Position numbers and translations under genes: made by a program. The notes beneath the pieces were generated by a model. That model had not been told where the DNA came from. It made no database searches and saw nothing but the letters and a program-made list of their open reading frames with translations. From Enterobacter_D sp963521185 (lineage in GTDB: Bacteria; Pseudomonadota; Gammaproteobacteria; Enterobacterales; Enterobacteriaceae), in assembly GCA_963521185.1 (NCBI GenBank), contig CAUQTV010000009.1, forward strand, positions 62,001-126,000: 64,000 nucleotides of DNA, read 5' to 3'. Positions 24,554-33,200 of this stretch are shown here, in pieces. The stretch's first letter is position 1; each line of letters begins with the position of its first letter.

Positions 24554-25483
24554 TTATCTTACTGATTTTTTATTCGCGGGCAGATGATTTTTACGGTACT
24601 GAAGTGGCGTTTCGCCAATCCCTTTTTTGAACGCACTGATGAAGTAGGTTACTTCCGCAAACCCGACCTGCGTTGCCACCTCGCTCACGCAGGTGTCGCT
24701 GTGCAGTAAAATCTCGCAGGCTTTGCGCAGGCGGATGGTGTTGAGATACTGATGAATAAGCTCGCCGGTTTCATAATGAAAACGACGCGAGAGATAGCTG
24801 CGTGATTTGCCCATCTCCTCTGCCAGCCGGTCAAGGCTGAATTTCTGCGTGTAATTTTCCTCCAGCCAGAACATCACCTGGGTCGCCAGCGCGTTGCGGT
24901 TATCGGACGGCATGGCGTTGTCTTCCGGCAGCAGGCTAAACAGGCTGAGCAGCAGGCAGGCGACATGTTCGGCGCTAAGATTTCCGGCGCTCGCCATGCG
25001 CGCATAGCCGCTGAACACGTTGTCGATATGCGCATGCTGCGCCGAGAGATCCGCCACAAACGCCGGGCCACCGCGCGCGGATAAATTTTTAAGGCGCAGC
25101 TGATTTTGCGGGAAATCGCGCAGAATTTTCAGCACCGCGTGGTGATCGACATGAATGATGGTGCGGCGGTAATTTTCCTGCGCCTGCTCATCAACGCTCA
25201 CTTTGTGGATCGTAAAGGGCGGGAAAAAGAACATCCTGCCTGGCCGCATGGTGTACTGCCGGTTATCGACAATCACCACGCCGAATCCCTCCTCGACGTA
25301 CAGCACTTCCAGGCACTGATGCCAGTGATGGTAGCGCACGGTATTGGCAAACAGTCGGCTGAACGACACGATGGTATCGTTGAGGGCAATCAGCTCTAAC
25401 CGGTCGGACGGGCCGTTTTTGTCCTGCGCCTTTTTTAGTGTGTGCACGGTGCAATATTTCTCAATTTTTCCGCCTCTAACCAT
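24554..25483 (-). CDS. AraC-family transcriptional regulator of the adjacent uronide locus
   Basis: The 309-residue protein has an N-terminal cupin-like sensor (about 30-125; HHWHQCLEVLYVEEGFG and the MRPGRMFFFPP strand) and a C-terminal double helix-turn-helix (about 205-300) with the AraC signature GFAEVTYFISAFKKGIGETPLQYR split over two short stretches. It is divergent from the DUF2264 gene across 130 bp, the usual place for a local activator. The inducer is presumably a sugar from that pathway, which is inference. The ATG start has a weak ribosome site; a GTG 12 codons later is possible. Confidence 0.85.
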   Translation of the reverse strand: MVRGGKIEKYCTVHTLKKAQDKNGPSDRLELIALNDTIVSFSRLFANTVRYHHWHQCLEVLYVEEGFGVVIVDNRQYTMRPGRMFFFPPFTIHKVSVDEQAQENYRRTIIHVDHHAVLKILRDFPQNQLRLKNLSARGGPAFVADLSAQHAHIDNVFSGYARMASAGNLSAEHVACLLLSLFSLLPEDNAMPSDNRNALATQVMFWLEENYTQKFSLDRLAEEMGKSRSYLSRRFHYETGELIHQYLNTIRLRKACEILLHSDTCVSEVATQVGFAEVTYFISAFKKGIGETPLQYRKNHLPANKKSVR

Positions 25484-25540
25484 CGTTATAAACCATCTTT
25501 TTAAATTTTCTCAACGGGCGGTTCAGTTAACTTCGTTGGG

Positions 25541-25584
25541 TGTGACAGAGGTAACATTTCTGCCGCATGCCGATTCACTATGCT
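25541..25584 (+). promoter_or_regulatory. Candidate class II CRP-dependent promoter of the DUF2264-MFS-GH88 genes
   Basis: TGTGA-N6-TAACA (25541-25556) matches the CRP consensus at 9 of 10 core positions. A TATGCT -10 lies at 25579-25584, putting the start near 25590 and the CRP centre at about -41.5, the standard class II position. No good -35 hexamer is present, as expected for an activated promoter. The AraC site was not identified. Confidence 0.5.
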
Positions 25585-25613
25585 TGTGCCACTTGATTGT
25601 GAGAGGCACCACC

Positions 25614-27452
25614 ATGCTGACGGCAAACGTTGAAACATCAAATAGATTGTCTTCCCGAGTGGACGTCGTTGACGCCCTGATGCGCATGCTTGGCGCGCTG
25701 GACAGGCAATTTCCACAAGGAGCGTCCCGCTTCCCGCTGGGCAATACCTGCGCACATTACAGCGCAGAGATCGCCAGTATGGAGGGGCTGTCGCGCGCAT
25801 TGTGGGGTCTTTTCCCACTGATGGCGTCCGGCGAAACGGTGCCGTTTAGCGATAAATACCTTGCGGCGATCAAGCAGGGCACCGATCCCCACAGCGACGG
25901 CTACTGGGGCGAAACCGGCCCTTACGATCAGCGGCTGGTGGAGATGGCGGCTTACGGTCTCGGGCTGTCGCTATTGCAGGACAAACTGCTGGCGAGCTTC
26001 ACCGCGCAGGAGTGTGAAAACCTGCACCGCTGGTTAAATCAGATCACCGATGCGCAAATGCCGGACAGCAACTGGAACTATTTTGCCATTATGGTCCAGC
26101 TGGGCTTTAAACGTGCCGGGCTGCCGTGGGATCAGGCGGCCATTGAGCACCGTTTTGCGCTGATGGAAGCCTACTATCTCGGCGACGGCTGGTACTCCGA
26201 CGGGCCGGGCCGGCCAAAAGATTATTACATCTCGATGGCGTTTCATTTTTACGGTCTGATTTACGCCACGCTTAATGGCGAAGACGATCCCCACCGCGCC
26301 GACACGCTGCGCGAAAGGGCGCGCCTGTTCGCCGAGGACTTTATTTATATGTCGGCGGCGGGCGGTGAATCGGTGCCGTTTGGCCGCAGCCTGACCTACC
26401 GCTTTGCGATGATCGCCTTCTGGAGCGCAGTGGCGTTTGCGAAGCTGGATGTCTTCTCCCCTGGCGTGGTGAAAGGGCTGATTCTGCGGCATCTGCGCTG
26501 GTGGTTAGCGCAGCCGATCTTCGATCGCGACGGGATCCTCACGCTCGGTTTCGCTTATCCCAATCTGGCGATGTGTGAAGACTATAACTCCCCCGGCTCG
26601 CCGTACTGGGCGCTGAAAGTGTTCCTGATGCTGGCGCTGCCGGAGGAGAGCGATTTCTGGCAGGCACAAGAGCTGCCGCTGCCCGCGCTTGCGCCCGTAC
26701 GTGTGATTGCGCACGCTCAGCAGATTCTGGTACACGACGCGCATTCGCAGCATGTCTTTATGCTCACCTCCGGTCAGCTGGAGCTGAACAACTACGTTAA
26801 CACCGAGGCGAAATACACCAAATTTGCCTACTCCAGCCGCTTTGGGTTCACCATTGAGCGGGGCCGCTATGGCATTAAACACGCGGCCTGCGACTCCATG
26901 CTGCTGCTCGCTGAGGGCGATGATTACTACCGTGGGCGTCGTCGCTGTGATGAGTTGACGGTGGCCGATACGCATATTTTCTCCCGCTGGTCGCCGTGGC
27001 GCGACGTGCACGTGGCAAGCTGGCTGATCCCCTGCGGCGACTGGCATATCCGCATACATCACATTGACACTGGGCGGGCGCTGACCAGCGTTGAGGGCGG
27101 TTTTGCGGTGATGAAAGCGGCGCACCAGCCGGTCATCGCAGACGGCAAAACCGGTGTGGTGGTTGACGCGCAAAACGGCAGCAGCGCTATCTTTGCGCTA
27201 AGCGCCGGGCTTTCGCGCGAGCCGGACTGTGTGATCACCCCGCCGAACAGCAGCGTCATGTTTGCCGAATGCGCGGCGATCCCCACGCTCACTGCCGCCA
27301 TCGCGCCGGGCCAGCACTGGCTGTGCTGCGCCGTATGGGCAGGCGATCGCCAGCAGGATGTGGCGGCCCGCGTACCGGATGTGCGCATCGACAAAAACCG
27401 AATCAACATTGAGCACCCCGCCCTGGGAAAACGTCTGACCTTAACGCTGTAA
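25614..27452 (+). CDS. DUF2264 domain protein, probable cytoplasmic carbohydrate-active enzyme
   Basis: The 612-residue product belongs, by overall look, to the DUF2264 family of unknown function. The N-terminal about 370 residues are helical and Trp/Tyr-rich (GYWGETGPYDQRLVEMAAYG, DGWYSDGPGRPKDYY), like the alpha/alpha barrels of several polysaccharide lyases and hydrolases. The C-terminal part is predicted beta-rich (HVFMLTSGQLELNNYVN, RYGIKHAACDSMLLL), like a lyase beta-sandwich. No signal peptide is seen. The ATG at 25614 follows GAGAGG. First gene of the row with the MFS permease and GH88; I infer it prepares the GH88 substrate, perhaps as a lyase. Confidence 0.75.
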   Translation: MLTANVETSNRLSSRVDVVDALMRMLGALDRQFPQGASRFPLGNTCAHYSAEIASMEGLSRALWGLFPLMASGETVPFSDKYLAAIKQGTDPHSDGYWGETGPYDQRLVEMAAYGLGLSLLQDKLLASFTAQECENLHRWLNQITDAQMPDSNWNYFAIMVQLGFKRAGLPWDQAAIEHRFALMEAYYLGDGWYSDGPGRPKDYYISMAFHFYGLIYATLNGEDDPHRADTLRERARLFAEDFIYMSAAGGESVPFGRSLTYRFAMIAFWSAVAFAKLDVFSPGVVKGLILRHLRWWLAQPIFDRDGILTLGFAYPNLAMCEDYNSPGSPYWALKVFLMLALPEESDFWQAQELPLPALAPVRVIAHAQQILVHDAHSQHVFMLTSGQLELNNYVNTEAKYTKFAYSSRFGFTIERGRYGIKHAACDSMLLLAEGDDYYRGRRRCDELTVADTHIFSRWSPWRDVHVASWLIPCGDWHIRIHHIDTGRALTSVEGGFAVMKAAHQPVIADGKTGVVVDAQNGSSAIFALSAGLSREPDCVITPPNSSVMFAECAAIPTLTAAIAPGQHWLCCAVWAGDRQQDVAARVPDVRIDKNRINIEHPALGKRLTLTL

Positions 27453-27470
27453 AGGCGGTTGATAACAATA

Positions 27471-27486
27471 CCGGGCGCAAGCCCGG
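27471..27486 (+). repeat. GC-rich hairpin between DUF2264 and MFS genes
   Basis: CCGGGC-GCAA-GCCCGG, a perfect 6-bp stem capped by a GNRA-type tetraloop, sits 19 bp after the DUF2264 stop. It may stabilise or partly terminate the upstream message. No T-run follows. Confidence 0.55.
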
Positions 27487-27532
27487 AATAACATCACACT
27501 TCTGGATAACACATGCTTTCGTCGAGGATAGT

Positions 27533-28792
27533 ATGGAAAAAATAGCCCCCAATAACCGAACTGAATATTACAAAATCAGTAGCTTTATCTTTCTCTACTT
27601 TTTTACCTGGTCGGCCAGTATTGGTTTGCTGGCAATATGGCTGGGACAAAAGGCGAATCTGAGCGGTACCGTAATCGGCACCGTGTTTGCCGTCAACGGG
27701 ATCTTCTCAGTGATCCTTAAACCTATATATGGCTACATTCTTGATAAAATAGGCATGAGCAAGTATCTGCTCTATTTTGTCGTCGCGGTTTCAGCATTAA
27801 TGGCCCCATTCTTTATTTATGTGTATCAGCCGCTGCTGCTCTCCAATACACTGCTGGGGATTGTCGTCGGCGCGATCTATTTAAGCTTCGCCTGGTATGC
27901 GGGCGTGGCGGCGTGCGAATCCTATACCGACCGCTACAGCCGCCTCAACGGCATGGAGTTTGGGCAGATCCGCATGTGGGGTTCGCTCGGTTGGGCGGTG
28001 GCATCGTCGTTTTCCGGCCTGCTGTTTAACCTCTCGCCGGCATACAACTTCATGATGGGCAGCGTCGCGTCCATCGTTATGCTGGTGGTGCTGTTTAGCC
28101 TGAAAGTGGATACCCGCTCGGCGCATGCCAGTGAAGTGCTGGCGAAAGAAAAAATCGTCCCGGCCGATGTCTATGCGCTGCTGAGAAGCCGTAAGTTTTG
28201 GGCATTCTGCCTGTACGTGGCGGGCGTGGCCTGGATGATGTTTATCGCCGAGCAGCAGTTCTCCCGCTACTTCGTCACCTTCTTTGATGATGTTCACCAG
28301 GGCAATGCGATTTTCGGCTACCTCGGTACCGTGCAGTCGGGTATGGAATTCATCATGTATATGGTGATCCCGATGTTCGTCAACTACGTTGGCGCAAAAC
28401 GCGGGTTGCTGATCGTCGGTATGGTGGTGGGCGCACGCCTGATTATTTCCGGCCTGTGCGACTCTCACCTGTTAATTTCAGTGCTTAAACCGCTTTACGG
28501 TCTGGAAATTTGTCTGCTGCTGGTGTCGGTCTTTAAATATATCGCTGAGCATTTCGATAAGCGTGTGAACGCCACCATGTATTTGCTGGGTTATCAGGCG
28601 ATGCTGTATGTGGGTAACGTCGTGGTCTCGTCACCGGCGGGATTATTGTATGACCGAATTGGTTTTGAGAATACCTATATCATAATGGGCTGTGTGGCCC
28701 TGACCTTTACCCTTGTTTCCGCCTTCACCTTATCGGCCTGTCGTAATAAAAGACAAGCCGACGCTGAAATGAATATCGTAGACGTTAAGTAA
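27533..28792 (+). CDS. MFS oligosaccharide:H+ symporter (LacY/OHS-like)
   Basis: The 419-residue protein has twelve predicted membrane helices and reads like the LacY family: FFTWSASIGLLAIWL in helix 1, KPIYGYILDKIGMSKYLL as the loop 2-3 signature, and NGMEFGQIRMWGSLGWA, which aligns with the LacY segment carrying Glu126/Arg144-region residues. It should import a disaccharide or small oligosaccharide with protons. Placed between DUF2264 and GH88, it likely carries a uronic-acid-containing sugar. That substrate is inferred from context. GH88 starts 15 bp after its stop. Confidence 0.88.
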   Translation: MEKIAPNNRTEYYKISSFIFLYFFTWSASIGLLAIWLGQKANLSGTVIGTVFAVNGIFSVILKPIYGYILDKIGMSKYLLYFVVAVSALMAPFFIYVYQPLLLSNTLLGIVVGAIYLSFAWYAGVAACESYTDRYSRLNGMEFGQIRMWGSLGWAVASSFSGLLFNLSPAYNFMMGSVASIVMLVVLFSLKVDTRSAHASEVLAKEKIVPADVYALLRSRKFWAFCLYVAGVAWMMFIAEQQFSRYFVTFFDDVHQGNAIFGYLGTVQSGMEFIMYMVIPMFVNYVGAKRGLLIVGMVVGARLIISGLCDSHLLISVLKPLYGLEICLLLVSVFKYIAEHFDKRVNATMYLLGYQAMLYVGNVVVSSPAGLLYDRIGFENTYIIMGCVALTFTLVSAFTLSACRNKRQADAEMNIVDVK

Positions 28793-28807
28793 ATCGGGAG
28801 CCGAAAT

Positions 28808-29998
28808 ATGTTAAGTCGTATCAAAGAGGAAGCCTTACGTGAATGCCCGGGAGCGCCTTTCAACGCGCAGCAGTTTAGCGATGAAATGGCCACCGCGCGT
28901 GCGCATACCCTCGAACTGATAAGCCGTCATTTAACGGAATTCGGTGAAAAGTTTCCGGCTGAAACCTGCGTTGACGGGTACTACCCGCTGACGGAGAACG
29001 TGGAGTGGACCACCAGCTTCTGGAGCGGTCAGCTATGGCTGGCGTGGGAGATGAGCGGTGACGAGAAATTCCGCGCGATGGCGGAAAAGCATGTGCGCTC
29101 CTTTGGTCTGCGCATTGCCGGGCGCAATGATACCAACACCCACGATTTGGGCTTTCTCTACACGCTTTCCTGCGTCTCCGCCTGGCGGCTGACCGGCAAT
29201 CGTGATGCGCGTGGTTTTGCCCTACAGGCCGCCGAAGCGCTGCTGGAGCGCTTCCATGAGAAAGCGCACATCATCCAGGCATGGGGCGATCTGAACGATC
29301 CGCAACAGGCGGGACGCATGATCATCGACTGCAACATGAACCTGCCGCTGCTGTACTGGGCGAGCGAGCAAACCGGCGATCCGCGTTTTGCACAGGCTGC
29401 GCAGGCGCACGTGATGCAGGCGGCGAATTATCTGATTCGTGACGATGCCTCCACGTTCCACACCTATTACATGGACGTGGAAACCGGCGCACCGCGCTAC
29501 GGCAATACCCAACAGGGTTACGCGGACGACTCCTGCTGGTCGCGCGGGCAGGCGTGGGGCATTTATGGATTCCTGCTGAGCTATCTCTATACCGGCGACA
29601 AAACGATGGTCACGCTTTCAAAGCGGCTGGCAAACTATTTCCTCAATCGTCTGCCGGAAGATGCGGTGTGCCATTGGGATCTGGCGCTGGTCGGCACCGA
29701 TGCGCTGCGTGATTCGTCGTCAGCGGCCATCGCGGTGTGCGGGTTGCTGGAGTTGGTCAAACAGCTGCCGCAAACCGATCCGGATCGTGAGCGCTATCAG
29801 CAGTGGGCGATGCGCATTATGTCGTCGCTGAGCCAGCATTACCTGGCGGGCGTGAATGAGCCGTGCAACGGCATGCTTAAACATTCCGTCTACCATCTTT
29901 CCAGCAACAAAGGCGTGGATGAGTGTTCAAGCTGGGGAGATTACTTTTACGTGGAAGCGCTGGTGCGGATGACGCAAAGCTGGAAGCTGTACTGGTAA
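28808..29998 (+). CDS. Glycoside hydrolase family 88, unsaturated glucuronyl hydrolase
   Basis: The 396-residue protein aligns by eye over its whole length with Bacillus unsaturated glucuronyl hydrolase. Shared blocks are WTTSFWSGQLWLAWE, THDLGFLYTLS, IIQAWGD, IIDCNMNLPLLYWA, SRGQAWGIYGF and WGDYFYVEAL. Both catalytic aspartates are present, Asp113 in HDLGF and Asp174 in IIDC. The enzyme hydrates the C4-C5 double bond of a terminal unsaturated uronate and releases it as a 4-deoxy-5-keto-uronate. No signal peptide, so it works in the cytoplasm on imported sugar. Whether the substrate comes from glycosaminoglycan, xanthan or another polymer cannot be read from the sequence. Confidence 0.92.
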   Translation: MLSRIKEEALRECPGAPFNAQQFSDEMATARAHTLELISRHLTEFGEKFPAETCVDGYYPLTENVEWTTSFWSGQLWLAWEMSGDEKFRAMAEKHVRSFGLRIAGRNDTNTHDLGFLYTLSCVSAWRLTGNRDARGFALQAAEALLERFHEKAHIIQAWGDLNDPQQAGRMIIDCNMNLPLLYWASEQTGDPRFAQAAQAHVMQAANYLIRDDASTFHTYYMDVETGAPRYGNTQQGYADDSCWSRGQAWGIYGFLLSYLYTGDKTMVTLSKRLANYFLNRLPEDAVCHWDLALVGTDALRDSSSAAIAVCGLLELVKQLPQTDPDRERYQQWAMRIMSSLSQHYLAGVNEPCNGMLKHSVYHLSSNKGVDECSSWGDYFYVEALVRMTQSWKLYW

Positions 29999-30016
29999 CG
30001 CCCGTCACGCTACCTT

Positions 30017-30046
30017 CTCCCCTGGAAGAGGAAATCGCCAGGGGAG
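30017..30046. terminator. Hairpin between GH88 and ygiN
   Basis: Perfect 9-bp arms CTCCCCTGG / CCAGGGGAG with a 12-nt loop, 18 bp after the GH88 stop and 24 bp before the convergent ygiN stop. It probably ends transcription from at least one side, though no T-run is present. Confidence 0.55.
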
Positions 30047-30069
30047 GGGAGGAAGCACAAAGCCTTCCC

Positions 30070-30384
30070 TTAAACGCCCTGCTCCAGAATGCGGATATGG
30101 GTTTCAAGCACGCTGCCTTTGACCGCTTCGCTCCACGCCTTCATGTGCGGGGTTTGCAAATGCGCGTCAAGGTGAGCGACGGTTTCCCACTGCTCCACCA
30201 TCATGATGGAATCCGGGTTAGTGGTCTGAAAACTCACGCCAGCGGCGTGATCGACCATTGGCGCATAGCCGTGGCAGCCTTCTTCTTTTAACACGGTGGG
30301 GATAATTTTCGCGAATTCGTCCAGCACCGCCTGGCGGTGATGTTGGCCCGGACGTGTGCGAATTTCAGCAATCACTGTCAACAT
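30070..30384 (-). CDS. ygiN: Quinol monooxygenase YgiN
   Basis: Small ABM-fold enzyme; E. coli YgiN oxidises menadiol to menadione and may form a quinone redox cycle with MdaB. The 104 residues MLTVIAEIRTRPGQ... match E. coli in length and in the EQWETVAHLDAHLQTPH block. It follows mdaB after 30 bp on the same strand, the usual operon pairing. Convergent with GH88, marking the right border of the accessory locus. Confidence 0.94.
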   Translation of the reverse strand: MLTVIAEIRTRPGQHHRQAVLDEFAKIIPTVLKEEGCHGYAPMVDHAAGVSFQTTNPDSIMMVEQWETVAHLDAHLQTPHMKAWSEAVKGSVLETHIRILEQGV

Positions 30385-30414
30385 GGTTTAACTCCTTTTG
30401 GATCCTGCCCACAG

Positions 30415-30996
30415 TTAAGCAAAAATTTCAGCAAGATGCTTGCGGTATTCTGCGATATAGCGAGGCACGTCCGGCATTTTGATCACATCGTTGGTGATAA
30501 ACGTTGGCAGCGGTGCCAGGCCCAGGAACTGATTCGCCTTGTGGAAAGGAAGATACACACCGTCAACGCCCACGCCGTGGAAGAACTGCTCTTCGTCGGT
30601 AAACGCATCCAGCGGGGCGTTCCAGGTCAGCGACAGCATGTAGGTTTTGCCCTGCAACAGGCCGCCGGAACCGTATTTCTTGGCAGCGTCCGAGCGGGTG
30701 CGGCCATCGCTGGCGTACAGAGATCCGTGCCCTTCGGTAAACACATCATCAATGTATTTTTTCACCGTCCACGGCGCGCCCATCCACCAGCCCGGCATCT
30801 GCCAGATAATGGTGTCGGCCCACAGGAAGTTTTGCACTTCGGCTTTCACGTCGTAATCGCCATCGGCACGCACGACGCGGACATCATGCCCGGCGTCACG
30901 CAGAAAGCCCTGCGCGACCTCGGTCAGGGTGTCGTTAAGTTGACCTTTTGAGTGGGCAAAGGCTTTCGCGCCGTTAACAATCAAAATGTTGCTCAT
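30415..30996 (-). CDS. mdaB: NADPH:quinone oxidoreductase MdaB
   Basis: Flavodoxin-fold FAD enzyme that reduces quinones with two electrons, preventing radical formation. The 193 residues start MSNILIVNGAKAFAHSKGQLND and contain the active-site WQMPGWWMGAPW segment near residue 65-76. Length equals E. coli MdaB. First gene of mdaB-ygiN, 106 bp after qseC on the same strand. Confidence 0.95.
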   Translation of the reverse strand: MSNILIVNGAKAFAHSKGQLNDTLTEVAQGFLRDAGHDVRVVRADGDYDVKAEVQNFLWADTIIWQMPGWWMGAPWTVKKYIDDVFTEGHGSLYASDGRTRSDAAKKYGSGGLLQGKTYMLSLTWNAPLDAFTDEEQFFHGVGVDGVYLPFHKANQFLGLAPLPTFITNDVIKMPDVPRYIAEYRKHLAEIFA

Positions 30997-31102
30997 TATT
31001 TATCCTCGAAGAATGTCGTTTGACGGCAATCTTACCCGTAACAACGGTGCGGTGTAATGAGCAAAATGTGCATAGTCTTTTGCGTTAAACGCAATAATCC
31101 CG

Positions 31103-32455
31103 TTACCAGCGCACCGCGACTTCAAAACCTCCGCCGCTGGCTTCACGAAACACAACCGACAGCGAATGCAATGCGGCAATGCGTTTAACGATGGATAACC
31201 CCAGGCCGCTGCCGGGGGCATCCTGCCCTGGCGGCCGGTAAAAGCGTTCCCCCAGCCGCGCCAGCACGTCGGCATTCACGCCGGGGCCGTTATCGCTGAC
31301 GGTAAACTCACGCGCGTTCAGCGTCACCTCCACAGTGCTTCCCGCCGGGCTGTAGCGAATGGCGTTATCCAGCAGATTGCGTACCAGCAGGCTGAGCAGC
31401 AGCGGCTGTGCCTGGCGCGTCACGTTCTGCGCGTTAAGGTGCAGACGCACCTCAATGCCCGCTTGCCGCGCCGGGTGGTAAATGTCCATCACCGCCGATT
31501 GCAGCACGTCGCTCAGCGACACCTGTTCAACGTCGTCGAGGTTATCAAGAGAGTCGAGGCGCGAGAGCGTCAGCAGCTGATCGACCAGGCGCGAGGCCCT
31601 GTCGATACCGGCGTGCAGCTGCGTCAGCGCTTTCGCACGCGCGTGGGGATCGTCATCCGACAGCTGCGCCACTTCCGTTTGCACTTTGAGTGCCGTCAGC
31701 GGGCTGCGCAGCTCATGGGCCGCATCGGAGGTGAAGCGCCGCTCGCGGGCCAGGGTTTCATGGGTGCGGGTAAACAGCTGATTGAGCGCGTCCACCAGCG
31801 GGCGCACTTCGCCCGGCACGCCGCTCAGGTCGAGGGTTTGTGCCGAGTCCGGGGCGCGGGTGCGCAGGGAGTGCGCGAGTTTTTTCAGCGGGCGCAGTTC
31901 GCGGCTGAGCAGCACAATCAGCAGCAGGAACATCAGCGGCAGGGCGATAAGCCACGGCGTAAGCTGTGAGGTGACAATGTCCAGCGCCATTTCACGGCGG
32001 TAATCCCACTCCTGCCCGACCACCACACGGTAGTGGCCGTCCGGCGTGGTCAGCCACAGAAAGCGCCACTCGTCGTCATCATCTTTGAGCCGCCCATCGT
32101 CAAAGCCTTCCCGGCGGTAGTGATAGGGAATGTCCTGGCCTTTATCGCCATCGTCCATCAGCATTTTGCCATCGGTAGAGTAGATGGCAAACGCCAGCGC
32201 GTCATCGTCCAGATGTCCGTGCTTCACCTTTTTTTTCGCCACGCTGTCCATGCGTGCCGGGGCGGTCAGCTCGTCAAACTCCAGCGTGCTCAGGCGTTTG
32301 GCAAACAGCATTTGCTGGGTATCAAAGAGCTTATCGAGTTTGTGCGTGGTTTGCTGCCAGGCGACGACGCTCGCCGCCAGCCACGCCGCGCCTGCCAGCA
32401 GCATAAACAGCAGCGTCAGGCGAACGCGCAGGTTCAGGGTGTTGAGCCGTTTCAT
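31103..32455 (-). CDS. qseC: Sensor histidine kinase QseC
   Basis: Membrane kinase reported in E. coli to sense autoinducer-3 and adrenergic signals and to phosphorylate QseB. The 450 residues include membrane helices near 13-33 and 163-184, a periplasmic sensor rich in Asp/Glu between them (EGFDDGRLKDDDDEW), a HAMP region, the dimerisation block with the phosphate-accepting His at about 247 (DAAHELRSPL), and the ATP domain with NLLDNAIRYS and DNGPGV. It overlaps qseB by 4 bp (ATGA). Confidence 0.95.
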   Translation of the reverse strand: MKRLNTLNLRVRLTLLFMLLAGAAWLAASVVAWQQTTHKLDKLFDTQQMLFAKRLSTLEFDELTAPARMDSVAKKKVKHGHLDDDALAFAIYSTDGKMLMDDGDKGQDIPYHYRREGFDDGRLKDDDDEWRFLWLTTPDGHYRVVVGQEWDYRREMALDIVTSQLTPWLIALPLMFLLLIVLLSRELRPLKKLAHSLRTRAPDSAQTLDLSGVPGEVRPLVDALNQLFTRTHETLARERRFTSDAAHELRSPLTALKVQTEVAQLSDDDPHARAKALTQLHAGIDRASRLVDQLLTLSRLDSLDNLDDVEQVSLSDVLQSAVMDIYHPARQAGIEVRLHLNAQNVTRQAQPLLLSLLVRNLLDNAIRYSPAGSTVEVTLNAREFTVSDNGPGVNADVLARLGERFYRPPGQDAPGSGLGLSIVKRIAALHSLSVVFREASGGGFEVAVRW

Positions 32456-33111
32456 GCCTCTCCCAGCGTGTAACCAATGCCGTGCACGGTACGAATAAAA
32501 TCGCTGCCGAGCTTGCGGCGCAAATGGTGGACGTGGACTTCAACCGCGTTGCTCGACACGTCCTGGTCCCAGCTATAGATTTTCTCTTCAATCAGCTTGC
32601 GCGGCAGCACGCGTCCGGCGTTGCGCATCAGCAGCTCCAGCAGGGCAAACTCTTTTGGCTTCAGCGTCAGGGTTTCGCCGTTGTGGGTGGCGATAAGGCG
32701 TGTGGGATCGAGGGTCACGCTCCCGTGGCGCAGTTCGCTGCGCGTCTGTCCGCTCGACCGGCGGATCAGCGCTTCCAGCCGCGCGGCCACTTCCACCAGC
32801 GCGAAGGGCTTACACAGATAATCGTCCGCGCCGAGCCGCAGGCCTTCCACGCGTTGATCCAGTGCGTCACGGGCGGTAAGGATCAGCACCGGGCAGGTCT
32901 GATTTTTTTCACGCCACTCGCGCAGGATGTCCAGCCCGTCGATACCCGGCAGGCTCAGATCAAGCACCACCGCATCGTAGGGCGCGGTGTAGATCGCGTT
33001 TTTACCCTGCGTGCCGTCGGTAAACCAGTCGAGGGTAAAGCCCATTTTACCCAGCCCCGCCCGCAGACCGTCGCCAATCAACTTGTCGTCTTCCACCAGT
33101 AAAATGCGCAT
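32452..33111 (-). CDS. qseB: Response regulator QseB
   Basis: OmpR/PhoB-type regulator partnered with QseC; in E. coli it influences flagella, virulence and, by cross-talk with PmrB, polymyxin response. The 219 residues show the receiver domain with acidic Asp8/Asp9 and the phosphorylated Asp51 (VVLDLSLPG), Lys in LCKPF, and a winged-helix output domain (about 125-219). It leads qseB-qseC and is divergent from ygiW, sharing a regulatory region that contains a CTTAAG repeat. Confidence 0.96.
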   Translation of the reverse strand: MRILLVEDDKLIGDGLRAGLGKMGFTLDWFTDGTQGKNAIYTAPYDAVVLDLSLPGIDGLDILREWREKNQTCPVLILTARDALDQRVEGLRLGADDYLCKPFALVEVAARLEALIRRSSGQTRSELRHGSVTLDPTRLIATHNGETLTLKPKEFALLELLMRNAGRVLPRKLIEEKIYSWDQDVSSNAVEVHVHHLRRKLGSDFIRTVHGIGYTLGEA

Positions 33112-33200
33112 CGCCGTGTCCTTTCCCGTCCCGCTGCTGTTTATAGGCAGTAAAACCTCTTAGCGCCGTTGCTGTACAGCAAAAACATTTCTTTTTTTCC

